DNA of 64,000 nt from Diaporthe sp. PMI_573 (Eukaryota; Ascomycota; Sordariomycetes; Diaporthales; Diaporthaceae): contig JAJTUP010000005.1 in assembly GCA_021399435.1 (NCBI GenBank), forward strand, positions 186,001 through 250,000, read 5' to 3'. The notes beneath the pieces were generated by a model. That model did not search any database. It was given only the letters and a program-made list of their open reading frames with translations, and was not told the DNA's origin. Numbering within the stretch: position 1 is the first letter of the stretch; the number at the start of each line of letters is the position of its first letter. Position numbers and translations under genes: made by a program. Positions 45,302 through 57,267 of this stretch are shown piece by piece.

Positions 45302-46368
45302 GCGAACGATGGGCACAGCACTGAGGGGGCAGTTACAAGACGACGGAGTCTCTGTCAACCACGAAGCTGTCACAATGTGGAATTGGCTGGAGGATCAGGT
45401 TTTGTTTGCTCACAGATGAATTCTTAATGGATGGGTTGCACCGGCGTATTGGAACCAATCATGCTCCTGCAAGGTGTCAGCTTTCACCTCCCTTTCGTGG
45501 CAAGGGTCCTGTAGGCTTTACCTGTTTCGCTGCGAAGCATGACTGAGGCACACATAATCCGCTTTCTTACGTCACCGAATGAGATGTTAATATCAATACT
45601 TGAAAATGGCCAATTTACTCTGCAAAGCTTAATTGATCAACACCCAAGACCCAAAGCCAAACAATAACACCGCCCTCCGTCGTCCTTACCTTGAACATCT
45701 AGCAAGAATCTGGTTGCTAAATACAGCGACTGAGGACTACGCAATGTGCTTCGGTGTACGTCACACCAAATCATGTCAAGACCGACTATCAAGCTCAGTT
45801 ACTAACAGTCTGGGTGCAATTTGTACAGCGACTAGCAGTCTTATTGACGCCTCGTAATGACCCAAGCTCTTTCTCGAGACCACCAGGTGAAGCAGCGGCT
45901 TTCCCTTCTCCCTCAGGCACAGGGGCTGGCGACAGCGGCAAAGGGAAGAAGCACCGTCGTGAGCCTGGATGGTATCAGGCGAACACGATGGCGACCAAAC
46001 TCAGCGGCGTGAACCCCTATGATAGGTCCAGGGATCCGGATAGACCGCAACACCACTATGGCGGAGGATGTGGCCATGACGGCCCACGAACCACTGGCTG
46101 CCCGGTCCACGGGGATAATTGCTGCTGGGGAGGAAATGAGAACACACAAGTTGCTGGTAGTGAGAATTGAGCCACTGCATGGAGCTGGACATGTCTCTAA
46201 CGGTATCGAATATTAACTTTCTTTCAGGAAACATCAATTCATAACATGCATCCAACACGGAGAAGAAACAATATGACCTCATTCGAACACCCTCAGTCGT
46301 ACTGTACTCGGCCAGGAGCTCTAATCACCCTATGGTTGGGTTCACTCCATTTAATAACAGTGCCCACG
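45302..46368. other. Intergenic, one doubtful small frame
   Basis: Convergent region between the DUF6604 gene and the oxidoreductase. A plus-strand frame ending at 46170 encodes a Gly/Asp/Pro-rich sequence with GCGHDGPRTTGCPVHG, but it lacks an upstream ATG, so I do not call a gene. Confidence 0.4.
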
Positions 46369-48385
46369 TCACGCATGGCTGAGACCCAACTCCTTGATGA
46401 AAATATCCGCCGCCTTCTCCCCGACCGCCAGTGCAGTATTATTAGTGTTGGCGGCAACATTACGAGGCACGATGCTGAGATCAGCGATCTTCAGGCCCTT
46501 GATCCCATAGACACTCAGGCTTGCATCGACGACGCCGTCCTGCTCCCGGGGCAGCATCTTGCACGTGCCGAGCGCGTGCCAGGTCGTGCCCACATTGGCG
46601 CGCAGCCACTCCTCAAGCACGGCGTCGTCCTCTGCCGAGTACTCGATGTCGGGGGCGTCAGCGGGGAGGGGCCCGTCTTTGAGCTCGACGCACGCGGCCT
46701 TGGACCCGGGCGCAAAGGGCGGGTGGCACTGGGCCATCTCGCCGCGGTACGAGGGCATGTGCCTGATGACCTCGCGCTGCTTCTTGTACGACCAGATGTG
46801 CTTCTTGATGTCGTTGTCACCCGCGTCGGTGAAGAAGCCGTGCTCGAAGTCGAGCGGGTCGCCTAGGTTCGGCCCGGTGATGTGGATGTGGCCCCGTGAG
46901 AATGGGTAGACGGTGAAAGCTGTGATGGCAAGACATGGGTCACCCGTGGCGAGGCTGGGGTCTCCGGGGAATCTGGTGCTGTGGTCAGGGTCGTGAGTTC
47001 AAAAGGTTGAATTGATGGTGTATGAATACATACCCTGCAATGGCAGTAAATACGACCATAGGCTTATCCGGATGGTCCTTGAACTCCTTGTCCCAGGCTT
47101 GCTTGAATTCGGGACCCAGGGCTGCAACCTCAGCCTCAGTGGGACGGACCTTGGCCTGGACCTCCTGAGCATTCGAGCCTAATCTCTTATTGCCGCTCTT
47201 TATCAAGTCCTCGGGACTTCCCAGTTGTTTTCCATATACAAGAGCATCAAAGGTGTCCTCGGGCGCCAAGTTGTTCAGGTAAGGGTAGGCGAGCAGATGA
47301 TGGTCCTCGTACCCTTCGCCTACCCCAGCCACATCAGCAACAACTGAGACCCCGGCAGCCTCGAGGACTCTGGGGTTGCCGACGCCGGACCGCTCCAGCA
47401 GTGATGGTGTAGCGCACGCTCCAGCGGAGGCAATGACAAGCTTCCTAGCCTTGACGGTGCGGATGAGACCCGCGTCATCAGGATTAAAGAGTGGGTTGGG
47501 TCTGTACTCTACGCCGGTGGCAGTCTTGCTCTCGTCGAAAATGATGCGAAGGATCTGCGATTCGACGAGAACGTGGAGGTTTGGGTGCTTTCCATCGTGG
47601 AGCCGGGGGTGTAGGTAGCACGTTGCTGCGTCTTGGCGCTTTCCGTCAGGTGAAATGAAGCGCTGGGCGCGCGAGACAGCATTGACAGATTCGAGATCTT
47701 GCAGATCAGGGACCTCTCGCCATCCCAGCTTAGATGCTGACGCGATGAACTCCTCTTCAATCCTTGGTGAGTTGTATGTCCCACGAGAGACGTGAATGGG
47801 ACCGTCGCGGCCATGCACACCCTTCTCGTCTGGCCCATCATACGTCTCGAGCTGCAAGACGGTCAATTACCTTGGGTCTCAGCGTGACAAAAGCCCAGCA
47901 CAGTCTCACCTTTCGCAAGTACGGCAGCATCTCGTCGGCCGACCATCCGGGCGTCTGCCAGGAATCAAAGTCGGATCTCTGAGCACGACTATACATCATG
48001 AAGTTGGTAGACGAGCCACCACCCAGGACACCGCCAGCTGGCAGGACAAGCTCCCTATCGCCTACCGCCGGTGACTTTTTGGTCACGTAGAACAGGCTGT
48101 TCTTGCTGGTCGGAGCAAGATTAGCTAGGAACAAGGCCGGGTACTCGATGTTGGGATCATTGTTGTTCGGGCCGCCCTCTATGAGCAACACGGACAGCTC
48201 CGGATCCGCATCGGCCAGCCTAGCCGCGACGACGCATGCAGTCGTCCCACCTATTGAATGCTGAGCGAACTTGAAGGCTGAAATGCAGATTACAGGGGCG
48301 GCATTCAACGAAAAGAATTCTTACCTCCAGCGATGATGACGTCGACCTCTTTAATGGTCTCAGGGAGCTTGTTGTAAAGACCCAT
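46369..48385 (-). CDS. GMC oxidoreductase, alcohol-oxidase-like
   Basis: FAD-dependent glucose-methanol-choline family oxidoreductase. Four exons, 48325..48385, 47910..48250, 47034..47851 and 46369..46978, give about 609 residues. All introns have GTRAGN/GTATGT donors and keep phase. The first exon encodes MGLYNKLPETIKEVDVIIAG, and splicing completes the dinucleotide-binding GGGTTACVVAARLA with the acidic residue in LLIEGG. GMC signatures are VLPAGGVLGGGSSTNFMMYSR (PS00623-like) and LVIASAGACATPSLLERSGVG (PS00624-like). The active-site His is in TTWHALGTCKM and the second catalytic Asn in VAANTNNTALAVGEKAADI. The overall pattern, especially GGSSTNFMMYSRAQRSDFDSW, is close to alcohol (methanol) oxidases. 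These use O2 and yield an aldehyde and H2O2; a peroxisomal SKL-like end is not obvious (the C-terminus is LSHA). An alcohol substrate is probable, its identity unknown. Confidence 0.9.
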
Positions 48386-50340
48386 CGCGATGTTGATGTA
48401 TCTTCCTGCTCAACTCTGTGTCTTCGGTGGTCTGCACCGTTGAGAGAATATAAATACGAGGGAGAAACAAGTGAGTTGGAAATCACTTGTTCTTGAGTCA
48501 GGTATGCAAGGTGCCGGTAGAGATAAGATGAACTTCAAGAGATTGAAGAAAAAGCAGCAAACGCGAAGATTGGAGAGGAGGGGGCTGATGCTGTTTACCT
48601 GGTTAGACCCCACGTTCGAGGTGTTGGTTGGTCTGCCAAGTGATGGTTCGATGTCAGCGCTAGTTGTGAAGGGGGACGCGAAATCGCTATGTGAAACCCC
48701 TTGGCTTGATGGCTTCCCATTTTATTTTCTTACACAATTTGCGTTCTCCCCGTCTTTTTTTCCCTTCCTCTTTGAATGAGTCTGTACAGGGGAAGTAAGC
48801 GCTGCGCGCGTGTGAAGAGAAGGATTAATATAAGTATGCCCAGAAGATCATGTTACCGATGTCCATATCTTAGGGACTCATTTCGGTGGTGTATACATTC
48901 TCATTCGTTCAAAACTTCAAGTAGCCCAAACATGATTGTGCACGCCAACGGGACGCATGGGCACGTGTAGCCATCGCACCGTTGCCCCCCTCCACGGGCA
49001 TCTGTCGTGTAATGGTCGTGTTGCGGAGCTACGCGTAGTAGTATCTCGAGTTGACTGTCTAGGGAGGCAGTAACATCAATGCAAGAGTCCATCCGAACAT
49101 GAATTGCGTTCGGCCCGTTCTGTGCCTCCGCCGCCGGATGTGAGCGAGCATCATGTGTTTGTGACACCGCAAAGTAACCATTCTTGCTGTTGACGAATTC
49201 TCCACTGTTTCCGCGCCGGTTGATGAATGAGGAAACTTTACTTGCAAGCGGAGACAAGTATACAGTATTGATGTAGCGGCACAGTGGAAGCATTGCAGGC
49301 AGGCAGATGCCCAGAAGCGAGAAGGTGGGCTCCGCGGCTACTTAATACACAAAAGTGATTCCTGCGTCTTCCTGAATGTCAGAATTAAAGCCACTGAGTT
49401 GGCTCGAATCGGACGGCCTGAATAGACTCACATGAAAAGTCCGTAATTAGTGCTTCTTGTAATTCTCGAGGTGGTGATGAGACCGCCCAGAGACATGATT
49501 ACGAAACTGCCTGGGTTTAATAATCATGTCTGACGAGATATTTGTGTATGGGAGATGACCCACCAGTAGCCAAAGGTGAAAATCATTGTCAGGCCAACTT
49601 CCGCCCACGGTCAGCCTGAAGGTCCCACGGCTTTGGGAGCGGGAGAATCAGAATCATGGGCGATGGCGACACTGGGTACGGGGCTACCAATGTACAAGCT
49701 CCTTGTAGAACGGCAAATTCTGTACGGAGGGATTATCAGGATCTGAAATCCTTCACGGTCCGGTCCGCCATCCTCTCCCTTCACACAACCTGCTGAGGAG
49801 ATTGCAAGTCGTGGGGCAGCAACCCATTACATACAGACTATAACTTCTTTCGTAAGGTCGTTGCCGAGTCGACCACTTCACACTATCACGTTCTATACAT
49901 AGTTCTACGTGCACGCAAGCGGCGGCTAGGACCACCATGGGAAAATGGGTAGGTTGGTCATTGGTACGTGAGAGGTCGAAATTGGGTCGTGGTGTAGCTC
50001 TTTCTGGTTGCATGCGCCCCACACTCAAGCACCTTGTACCCGAAGCCCAAGCAGGTTCGTTTTTCGTTCGATAATGGTATTCAGCAGCGTCAATGTCGTA
50101 GCGCCAATGCGAATCTTTTCTGCGATCATACGCACTAAGGACCAACAGACTTGCCACCTGTGGAAGACCCACTGTGATCCGCTCTGGCAGTGATTAACTG
50201 AGGCTCGGTTTTCAGCCTTCGCCGCAAACTAACAGCCAACGTGCATACTGCATTTTGAATGTTTCGTAAACTACTGAGGACCTGAAAACAGTGTGGCTAG
50301 CATCGACTGACCTGCTTTCACCCCTCTTCTGAGTTCCACG
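48386..50340. other. Intergenic, no gene recognised
   Basis: Long gap upstream of the GMC gene. A 130-codon minus-strand frame (48901-49293) starts with ATG but has no recognisable domain or supporting splice signals. I see no RNA gene or repeat. Confidence 0.45.
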
Positions 50341-50583
50341 ATGTTAGTCCTGGTCGATACAACCCTCGGCAGCGTCGTGCCCTTGCTCAAAATGCTCGGA
50401 ACTCTATCGAGAAGACCAGAGTTGATGATTTGTTTCCAGGAGAAGGCGTCTGACTGCCAACTTGCATTCGCGTTCCGAATGACGCCGCTTGCTACCTGGG
50501 CAACTCATTTTGTACACAGGGACGACAGACGCTGGTTACAATTATTGCTATCTTTGATCCGGGAAACCTCCTCCACCTCTTAA
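50341..50583 (+). pseudogene. Possible relic of a class-I (Methyltransf_16-like) methyltransferase
   Basis: Eighty codons that read LVDTTLGSVVPLLKMLGTLSRRPELMICFQEK. This resembles the C-terminal strand-helix unit of lysine-methyltransferase-like proteins (D-x-x-Y/L..VPxLLxxLxxL, then a hydrophobic strand and K-R/K). The SAM-binding GxGxG part is missing upstream, and the frame ends 80 codons later. It could be a decayed fragment; the match is short and the call weak. Confidence 0.3.
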
Positions 50584-50780
50584 GAAGTGTCAAAGGCAGC
50601 CAGAAAACCTCGATTCCAGAGATCCTGCTGCAGACATAACATACCTGATCATCCGCCAGAGTCACGTTCACTGGAGCCAGTTCAACAAGCTCCTGGATTC
50701 GTCACTGTGGCTCCAGCCCAGCGACCAGGCCATTAACCTACTCCTCCTATAATTCAACAAACACCAGCAATAGGGTGGAA
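50584..50780. other. Short gap between two relics
   Basis: No gene recognised; part of a degenerate segment that also holds the SDR fragment. Confidence 0.4.
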
Positions 50781-50909
50781 TTATGTGAAACCTCGGGCGA
50801 CGCCGTTAACTCTTACGCCTTTTTGGACAGACTCAGCCTCGGCGCCCTTCACAAAGTTGAGGAGGCCGCCCTTTGGTGCAGAGAAGACAACCAATCTGGG
50901 CTGCTGACC
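50781..50909 (-). pseudogene. Fragment of a short-chain dehydrogenase
   Basis: The minus-strand frame reads PRLVVFSAPKGGLLNFVK, then AEAESVQKGVRVNGVARG and a stop. This matches the SDR active-site helix (YxxxK, here F-SAP-K, so the catalytic Tyr is lost) and the following strand GVRVNxVxPG (here VARG). Only about 40 codons survive. It is a relic facing away from the intact SDR that starts 280 bp to the right, and it belongs to a different SDR subgroup (bacterial-type VRVNGV). Confidence 0.6.
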
Positions 50910-51187
50910 AATGCCCGTCGACGACAGGGTGAATAGAACGGAGGTTCCTGAAGAAAACATCGGTGGAGCTGCTTGGGTGACGTGCAGACTAACCGAGACA
51001 AGCTTTCATGACGAATTGTCAGCTGTACAAATTTCGCTGTGGTGATGTGGGCCTAGATAAGCACTCTAGGGCTGTGCCGCAGCTATATCTGCGCAAGCGT
51101 TTTATTTAGTACCTGAATTTTCATCGCCTCCAGCTCGATATCAGAACTCGACGATATCCACGCACCATACTCCACGTTCAAGTCACC
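50910..51187. other. Upstream region of the intact SDR
   Basis: Presumptive promoter and leader; no site assigned. Confidence 0.4.
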
Positions 51188-51955
51188 ATGATCGCCACAA
51201 ACAACACCGTGTACGTCATTACTGGCGGCAACCGAGGTTTAGGACTAGGCCTCGTCAAAGCCCTCGTCTCCCGCCCCAACACCATCGTCGTCGCCACCGT
51301 CCGATCCGAAGATGCAGCCAGGAGCCTCCAAGAAGAGATCGGCACCCAGCAGGCCAACCTGCGCATCGCGCAGCTGGACTTCACTCGCGCTATCGCTCCG
51401 GATGAGGTCCAAAAGACAATCAACAACCTGCTCGATGGCGTAGACCACATAGACGTGCTCATCAACAACGCCGGCTCCGCGCAGCCCATGGTCCCTGCCA
51501 TTGAAACCACTGCCGAGGACCTGCGCGCTGCTTTCGAAGTTAACGCCATAGCGCCGCTGATGGTGTTCCAGGGCCTGTGGCCGCTCCTGCAGAAGTCGCC
51601 CACGGGCACGCCCAAGGCGGTCTGGGTCACGAGCTCGGTTGGCAGCATCTCCGGGGTGGAGGATCTCGAGGGCTTGGGCGCGGGTGCGTATGGGCCCAGC
51701 AAGGCGGCGCAGAACTTTATTACCAAGGCAATTGCCGAGCAGAATAGGGACAAGGGGCTTATTGCCGTTGCCTTGCATCCGGGGTGGGTGCAGACGCGCG
51801 CGGGACAGTTTGTTGCTGAGGAGTGGGGCGTGAAGAGCGGTCCTCCTTCGACGATAGAAGACAGCGTCAGAAATATCCTGAATGTGGTTGATACGGCTAC
51901 TGGGGAGATTTCGGGCAAGTTCATCACGCAGAAGGGAGTTTCACTTGGATGGTGA
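51188..51955 (+). CDS. Short-chain dehydrogenase, norsolorinic-acid-ketoreductase-like
   Basis: Intronless, 255 residues. The cofactor motif is VITGGNRGLGLGLVKAL (TGxxxGxG), followed by VVATVRS with a basic residue after beta2, which fits NADPH preference. DVLINNAG and a VWVTSSVGSI serine are present, the active site is YGPSKAAQNF (YxxxK), and ALHPGWVQT follows. This type (GGNRGLGLGLV, HPGWVQT) is shared with fungal ketoreductases related to the norsolorinic acid reductase of aflatoxin synthesis and with C-factor-like SDRs. No polyketide synthase or other cluster gene is visible in this window, so a role in secondary metabolism is not supported. It is a cytosolic carbonyl reductase of unknown substrate. 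Confidence 0.9.
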   Translation: MIATNNTVYVITGGNRGLGLGLVKALVSRPNTIVVATVRSEDAARSLQEEIGTQQANLRIAQLDFTRAIAPDEVQKTINNLLDGVDHIDVLINNAGSAQPMVPAIETTAEDLRAAFEVNAIAPLMVFQGLWPLLQKSPTGTPKAVWVTSSVGSISGVEDLEGLGAGAYGPSKAAQNFITKAIAEQNRDKGLIAVALHPGWVQTRAGQFVAEEWGVKSGPPSTIEDSVRNILNVVDTATGEISGKFITQKGVSLGW

Positions 51956-53115
51956 GGATTGTTGGTGTCGTCCTTATTCATTTACAATAGCAGATCACTA
52001 ACTACACAACATCTATAGTCTTTCAAGATTGCATTTTCTCGTTTTGTGGTGGTATGCCATGCTGTGCAGTATTCGGGACTCCACTGTTCACACATACCCA
52101 GTGATTGTCATACGGCCAGAAGCGATACCAGCAGCCTGGCCCTCCAGCCGAGCCTCAATCAGATGAGCGGACAGTGACATTCGTTGGTTGGCGTTGCAAC
52201 GTGGGCAGCGTGGCTACTCACCCTGACCTTATCGCCCTGCTTGCTGTGCAACCATCCAACCCCCATTCCCATTGTGGGATTTATGAGATAATGGCCTGTG
52301 CAGACTTAGGTGAGTCCCCGATGATAGCGATCTTGTACAGGCTGGACGATTAAGGCGAGAAAATTGGTCATTCTGAGTTCTGTCAGTTGCCTTCTTTCCA
52401 GCTATGTACCGTGAAGCTACCTGGTCAGATCACTATCATCTGCTTGGCTGAGTACCCAAAGTCTCACCAATGAAATGTTCCAGATTGTGGTGAGCTGCAT
52501 GCTTCGAATTAACCGGCATGATGGCGCCGGTCGTAAGCGTGCATATCCATCCATCCAGGCTGTGCGACCACACGCTAACAAATGATTCGCTTTTCAGTGC
52601 CCCTCCTCGCTGCAAGACGAAGACTTTGCCGCTGGGAGCCTTGCTAGGCAGACTTCGACAATCATTCCCGATGAGGTGCTGATAGGCGCAGTACATGCAG
52701 TCATGACAAAGAGCCCTACTAGTCGAGGCAGGCCACACGAGAATGCGTAGGTGACGTTGCTCTTTCGGTGTGCGTTATGTCTGAAGTCTGTAGGCGGTGC
52801 TGGCTCCGTTACACCGGTTCAGCCCGAGAAGCTTTGAGGTGTGATTTGGCAGATTCTGGTCTGCTGCATGTGTCGCGACTGAGCGGGAAACGTGCGGTTT
52901 TGGATGTCTCCATGGAGGACTTGATCCATTTTCATCCATAAAACCCAGCCTGTTCCCATTGTCATGGGCACCTTCACATCTTCCAACTCGCTTGTCTCCT
53001 GACTTCCCTCACCTGAAAGACCTCAACCCCTCCACTTTTTCATTGTGTCTATTTTTGATGCGAGAAACTTATACAAACCTGCATTTCCCTCTACTCTGCA
53101 CTCTCACTTGATACA
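51956..53115. other. Intergenic, no gene recognised
   Basis: A minus-strand frame at 52436-52738 shows no known domain. From about 52930 a C/T-rich leader precedes the Clr5-ankyrin gene. Confidence 0.5.
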
Positions 53116-56100
53116 ATGAGCATTCCAACCCCTGATGGGCTTGGTGAGAAGCTGCCTGAAAGCGTTTGGTTGCAGCACAAGGACACTCTCTACCGGTTAT
53201 ACATCATTGAGAACAAATCACTCAACCTCGTCAAGCAGGTCATGGAAGATGAGCACGGGTTCACGCCGCAGCGGTGAGTACCAAGGCCACCAACCCTATC
53301 CAACTCCTCGTTTCAAATGTGATCATATTTGACTCCAATAGACTGTGTGACTACGAGGTTGCTCTTCGAGATGTTCTCCATTTCAGGAAGAACTTGAAGA
53401 GAGAGGAATGGCGCGCTATTGGGATTCACATATCGAACCGCAAGCGACAAGCCAAAGAAAGTGAGGTCATCTGGAATAACATTCCATTTGAAGCGAAGAA
53501 GGTTCGCAAGGAGCTCCTACGAAATAGCCAGCCTAAGTCAGGTCTCATTCGGAAGGGTACGTTCACATCGGTTGTTGCTTCTGCCTCGTCCGCCGGTCTC
53601 ACGCATTTTCTCACCTTAACTTGCAGTAAATCCAGAGCTACCTCCCGGCCTAGTAATAAGGACACCGCCACGCTCCCCTGCAACGTATGCGGCTGTACTG
53701 CTTCCGTCGCCCGAGTCTCAACTGGGGAACGCACCCGCGAACTCGCCACAAGCAGTCAGTGGAGGAAGCAACCATCCGATCAATCCATCGTCCGTGGCCG
53801 GTGAGACCATTTGGGAAGTACAGCAAGCACTGGTCAAGGCAGGCGAATTCGGGGTCTCGGCATATCGGAAGCTACGCGAAAACCTGCCTTTCAACAGATG
53901 CATGTCGCAACTTTTGTACCTTTGTATGTTGTTTTGCACGCACCACCCACACCAACAAGGACTAATCTTGTCAGTTGTAGCACAATCACTTCCACTTCAC
54001 TTCCGCACACCGACGGCAGAGACTTGGACTCCCGTTTTCCCACGGTTGTTTGGTGCCAACCCATCTTGGGAATTATTCGGACGACAGATTTTCGGACTCT
54101 CTAACCAAACACCCTTCCGCGGACTCAGTGACGACGATCTTTGGTTTCTCAAATGGGTTGCCATCTCTGCAGACTTTGCGCTGCTAAGGGCATTCTTCTC
54201 GATCAATTCACCGACAGCTGGCGTAGTTTACGAAAGTCTACTGGGACGTGCGAGGGACTTCAGAATGGCAGACCTTGTTCGAGTTTTATTTGAACTTCGA
54301 CATGTCTTGAAGCCTAATAATCCCGCCTCTTTCAATGAGGCTGAGTTTGTTCGTGTTGCTGTTCAGCTCGGATCACGGTCAGATGGTATCCTCGATATCG
54401 TCAAAACTTGTCTAAGCGATAGGTCACCGCCTTCAACCACCAAGCACAACAAGCGCAATTACCCGGCAAATTCTTTTGTTCTGACAGCGGCCTGTCAATG
54501 CGACATCGCCATGCTCCGTGTTCTCCTCGATGTCTCCTGTCAAGTCGAATTTCATACTTATCGCGTCTATACCAAAGCGGTCGGCCAAATCATGAGCTAC
54601 ATTTACAACTGGGACCCGCAAGAAGAGGAAAGCCTCACCGCCTATATCAAACTCCTCCTTCGAGGTGGTATACTGAACAGTAGTGCGTCACCACATTGCA
54701 GCGATGATCACCGGCCCCAAGTCCAAATTAATGCTCACACCATTTGGCCCATTACATTGGACGAATTGATTATGCTTTGTCCACCCATGAGGAGAAAGCA
54801 TGTGCAGAAGACTGTTATGCAATTGATAGCAGACCGAGGAAACTGCATCAGCAGAGCCGGGGTGTTTACAGCAGCACAGGATGGTGTACTCGGGCTCCGC
54901 GCTTATATTGAGGCCAACCAAAAGGACAACGCTTTCCTGACACGCGTGGCATTGGAGGAATGCCTACTATTCGCAGCGGTTGTGAATGACTCGAAGACAA
55001 CTTTGGGTCTGCTAGAAGTTGGAGTTGATCCGTATGTTGGTCTTTTATCGAACAATCTGGAAAAATATCACAAGGGGATTCTGCCTTGGAATCCGTCAAT
55101 TGTGGCAGCCGCGGCTGGACACCTGGAAGTTCTGACGCTGCTTCTGAGCCAAATTAACCTCTCGTCTTTCTTGGACATCGCCCCAATCCATGAGCTGATT
55201 CACCACAAGAAGCTCCAGGAGGGTTATATGGGCGGAGAGCTGTGTCGATTAAACATCATGCGACAAGATTATTTGCGCGAGCCTTGGAGGCTGAACCCTG
55301 CCGTCGAAGGCAGCCTGGATAGAATAGAAGATTGTCTGATTGGAAGTGGGAGAAAGTGGGAGACTCTCGAGTACATCCGAACAATCGCACATTCTTCGGG
55401 CTCTGGCCAGAAAATCGACCTGGATATCATCGAAGCGGCGGTATTCAATAACCGAAAACCGGACTACTGGCGGCGGATACGCAGGCTGCACTTACCAAGT
55501 GAAGTACTTCTAATAGAGGGACTCATTGACACACATCTCGAGTATGAAGAAGACGGAATGGACATGCTCCAAATTAGCATTCGGAATGATTGCAGCTTTG
55601 CAGTTGTCCGCTTCCTATCAGACAAGGGCTTCAAGGTTCATTCCAGACCTGGCGGGCGAGACCACAACACGATGCTACATGACGCACTACTTAGCAAATC
55701 TCCCGACAGATCAGACATCGTGGACTTTTTACTCAGGGAAGGCGCGGATTGCCAATTCTGCGGAGAGGGCCTTACAATTCTTGAAGCGTCATTGTGGAAC
55801 CTTCCTCCCTTCGGTATGCGCCACAGCTCAGAATATCAGAGAACTTTTGAGCGACTTCTGGATGCTGGGGCTCCAGTATATCATTTTCCACAGAAACGAC
55901 TCTCAAAGTGGCAATCACCCATCCCTCTGCTTTTCTGTTTGCAACCGAGCGACGCAAGAGACGATCTGATTCTGCGAGTCGTTGATGCTGGACCACCTCT
56001 CAACGACTGCGGTTACAGCAAAGAGATCTATGGCAACAACATGACCCCTCTCCAAGCCGCTATCATTTGCGGGAATGAGACAATAGCACGGGAGCTCATC

Positions 56101-56700
56101 CGCCGAGGGGCAGACGTCCATGCACCCGCACATCCACGGTTCGGGTTCACAGCCTTGCAGGCGGCGTGCCTACACGAGATCCCTATTCACTTTTTGGAGT
56201 ACCTTGTGATTGTGTTGGGCGTTGATGTTGACGAGCCTCCGGCCAAAACAGGCGGTCTTACCAGTCTTGCCGGGGCGGTCTTGCAATGCTCATTGAACAC
56301 GGTCGAGTTCCTCTCCGACCACGGCGCCGATGTAAATGCCGCGTGCAGTTTCCAAGCGAATTTTAAGGACAACAAGCACGATCTCGTCAGACCACTGGAC
56401 TTTGCCGCCGCTTTCGGGAGTTCAGATATGGTAGAGTTTCTGCTCAAAGCTGGTGGCCGTAGCGGAAAGGCAGGCCTGGGTGGATCAATGGGCATCGCAG
56501 AGAGGCAAGGCCACTTTTCCGTACTCTCAGTTCTGCGGAGTTGGGATAAGAAACATGGCCGCCGAATCCTCGAGGATGAAGCGCTCTGGCAAAGCCGAAA
56601 TCCAGAGCAGGCACTACTGATGTATGAGGCAGCAAATAAGCCGTGTCACTCGGAGTTTGGTGACAGCGAGGATGATGATGATACTGATGATGGTTGGTAG
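53116..56700 (+). CDS. Clr5-domain ankyrin-repeat protein
   Basis: Exons 53116..53273, 53342..53556, 53627..53923 and 53975..56700 give about 1131 residues. The first two introns have GTGAGT and GTACGT donors and must be removed. The third (51 nt, GTATGT, branch CTAAT, GTCAG) is a multiple of three without a stop, so it could also be retained. The N-terminus, VWLQHKDTLYRLYIIENKSLNLVKQVMEDEHGFTPQRL..Y, is the fungal Clr5 domain (helix-turn-helix-like, first described in a Neurospora cellulose regulator). It is followed by a Pro-rich linker and a long helical region, then ankyrin-like repeats in the second half (TPLQAAIICGNETIARELIRRGADVHAP, FTALQAACLHEIP, and VEFLSDHGADVNA with DFAAAFGSSDMVEFLLKAG). 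It ends in an acidic tail (DSEDDDDTDDGW). Clr5-ankyrin proteins are numerous in filamentous fungi; role unknown, presumed protein or DNA interaction. Confidence 0.85.
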
Positions 56701-57267
56701 ACTGAATACCGTGTATGATCCTGTCGGTAGGTCACAAAATCTATTGTGACAAGATGTCGCAAAACGGGCTTAAGTACTGTTTGTCGCCTTTGGTATGATG
56801 TCGGACCTTGAAGTCGTTGTGTCTCTGTAAGTGCTCGCTGTGTTGAATAGACAGTCTTTGTGTCTTGCCCGCAACTTGAACATCTGCGAAAATCATACGA
56901 ATGCGGCGTGCGAAGTTACTGTTGCTACGGATCCTCACTGTAGGTGAATTACGATCATCTACTGAGAACAAATACAAATACATGGAGAGTCTCAGCTTGC
57001 ATTACCAAGCAGGTATCACTACGATACACGGCATATGCTTTGCTAATTTAGTTTGAGGCTGGTACGTACTCCACTGCCAGTCAGCCCTGGGATGTTTGCC
57101 AATCCTACGATCCTGACCGCCCACTTATATAGACGCATAACGATTCATAAGCCGTGGGTGTCTGTTGTCACTGCGCTCTAATTGTTGCTGCACCGTCTCA
57201 TCGCGAAGATTATCCAAGCGCGTGGCGGCTATCTGGGCAAAGCTCATTCCCTCTAATTCTTCGGTAT
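56701..57267. other. Intergenic, no gene recognised
   Basis: Convergent region between the Clr5-ankyrin gene and the RRM-fusion gene; presumably the 3' flanks of both. Nothing seen. Confidence 0.5.

Noticed and set aside
45754..46170. Small Gly-rich ORF with GCGHDGPRTTGCPVHG
   Set aside because: No in-frame ATG until near its end, no splice signals giving one, and no recognised domain.
48901..49293. 130-residue minus-strand ORF with ATG
   Set aside because: No domain or conserved pattern, and a clustered Cys segment only at the end; length is within chance expectation for this GC content.
52436..52738. 100-codon minus-strand ORF
   Set aside because: No recognisable motif, and no neighbouring exon with compatible splice phase.
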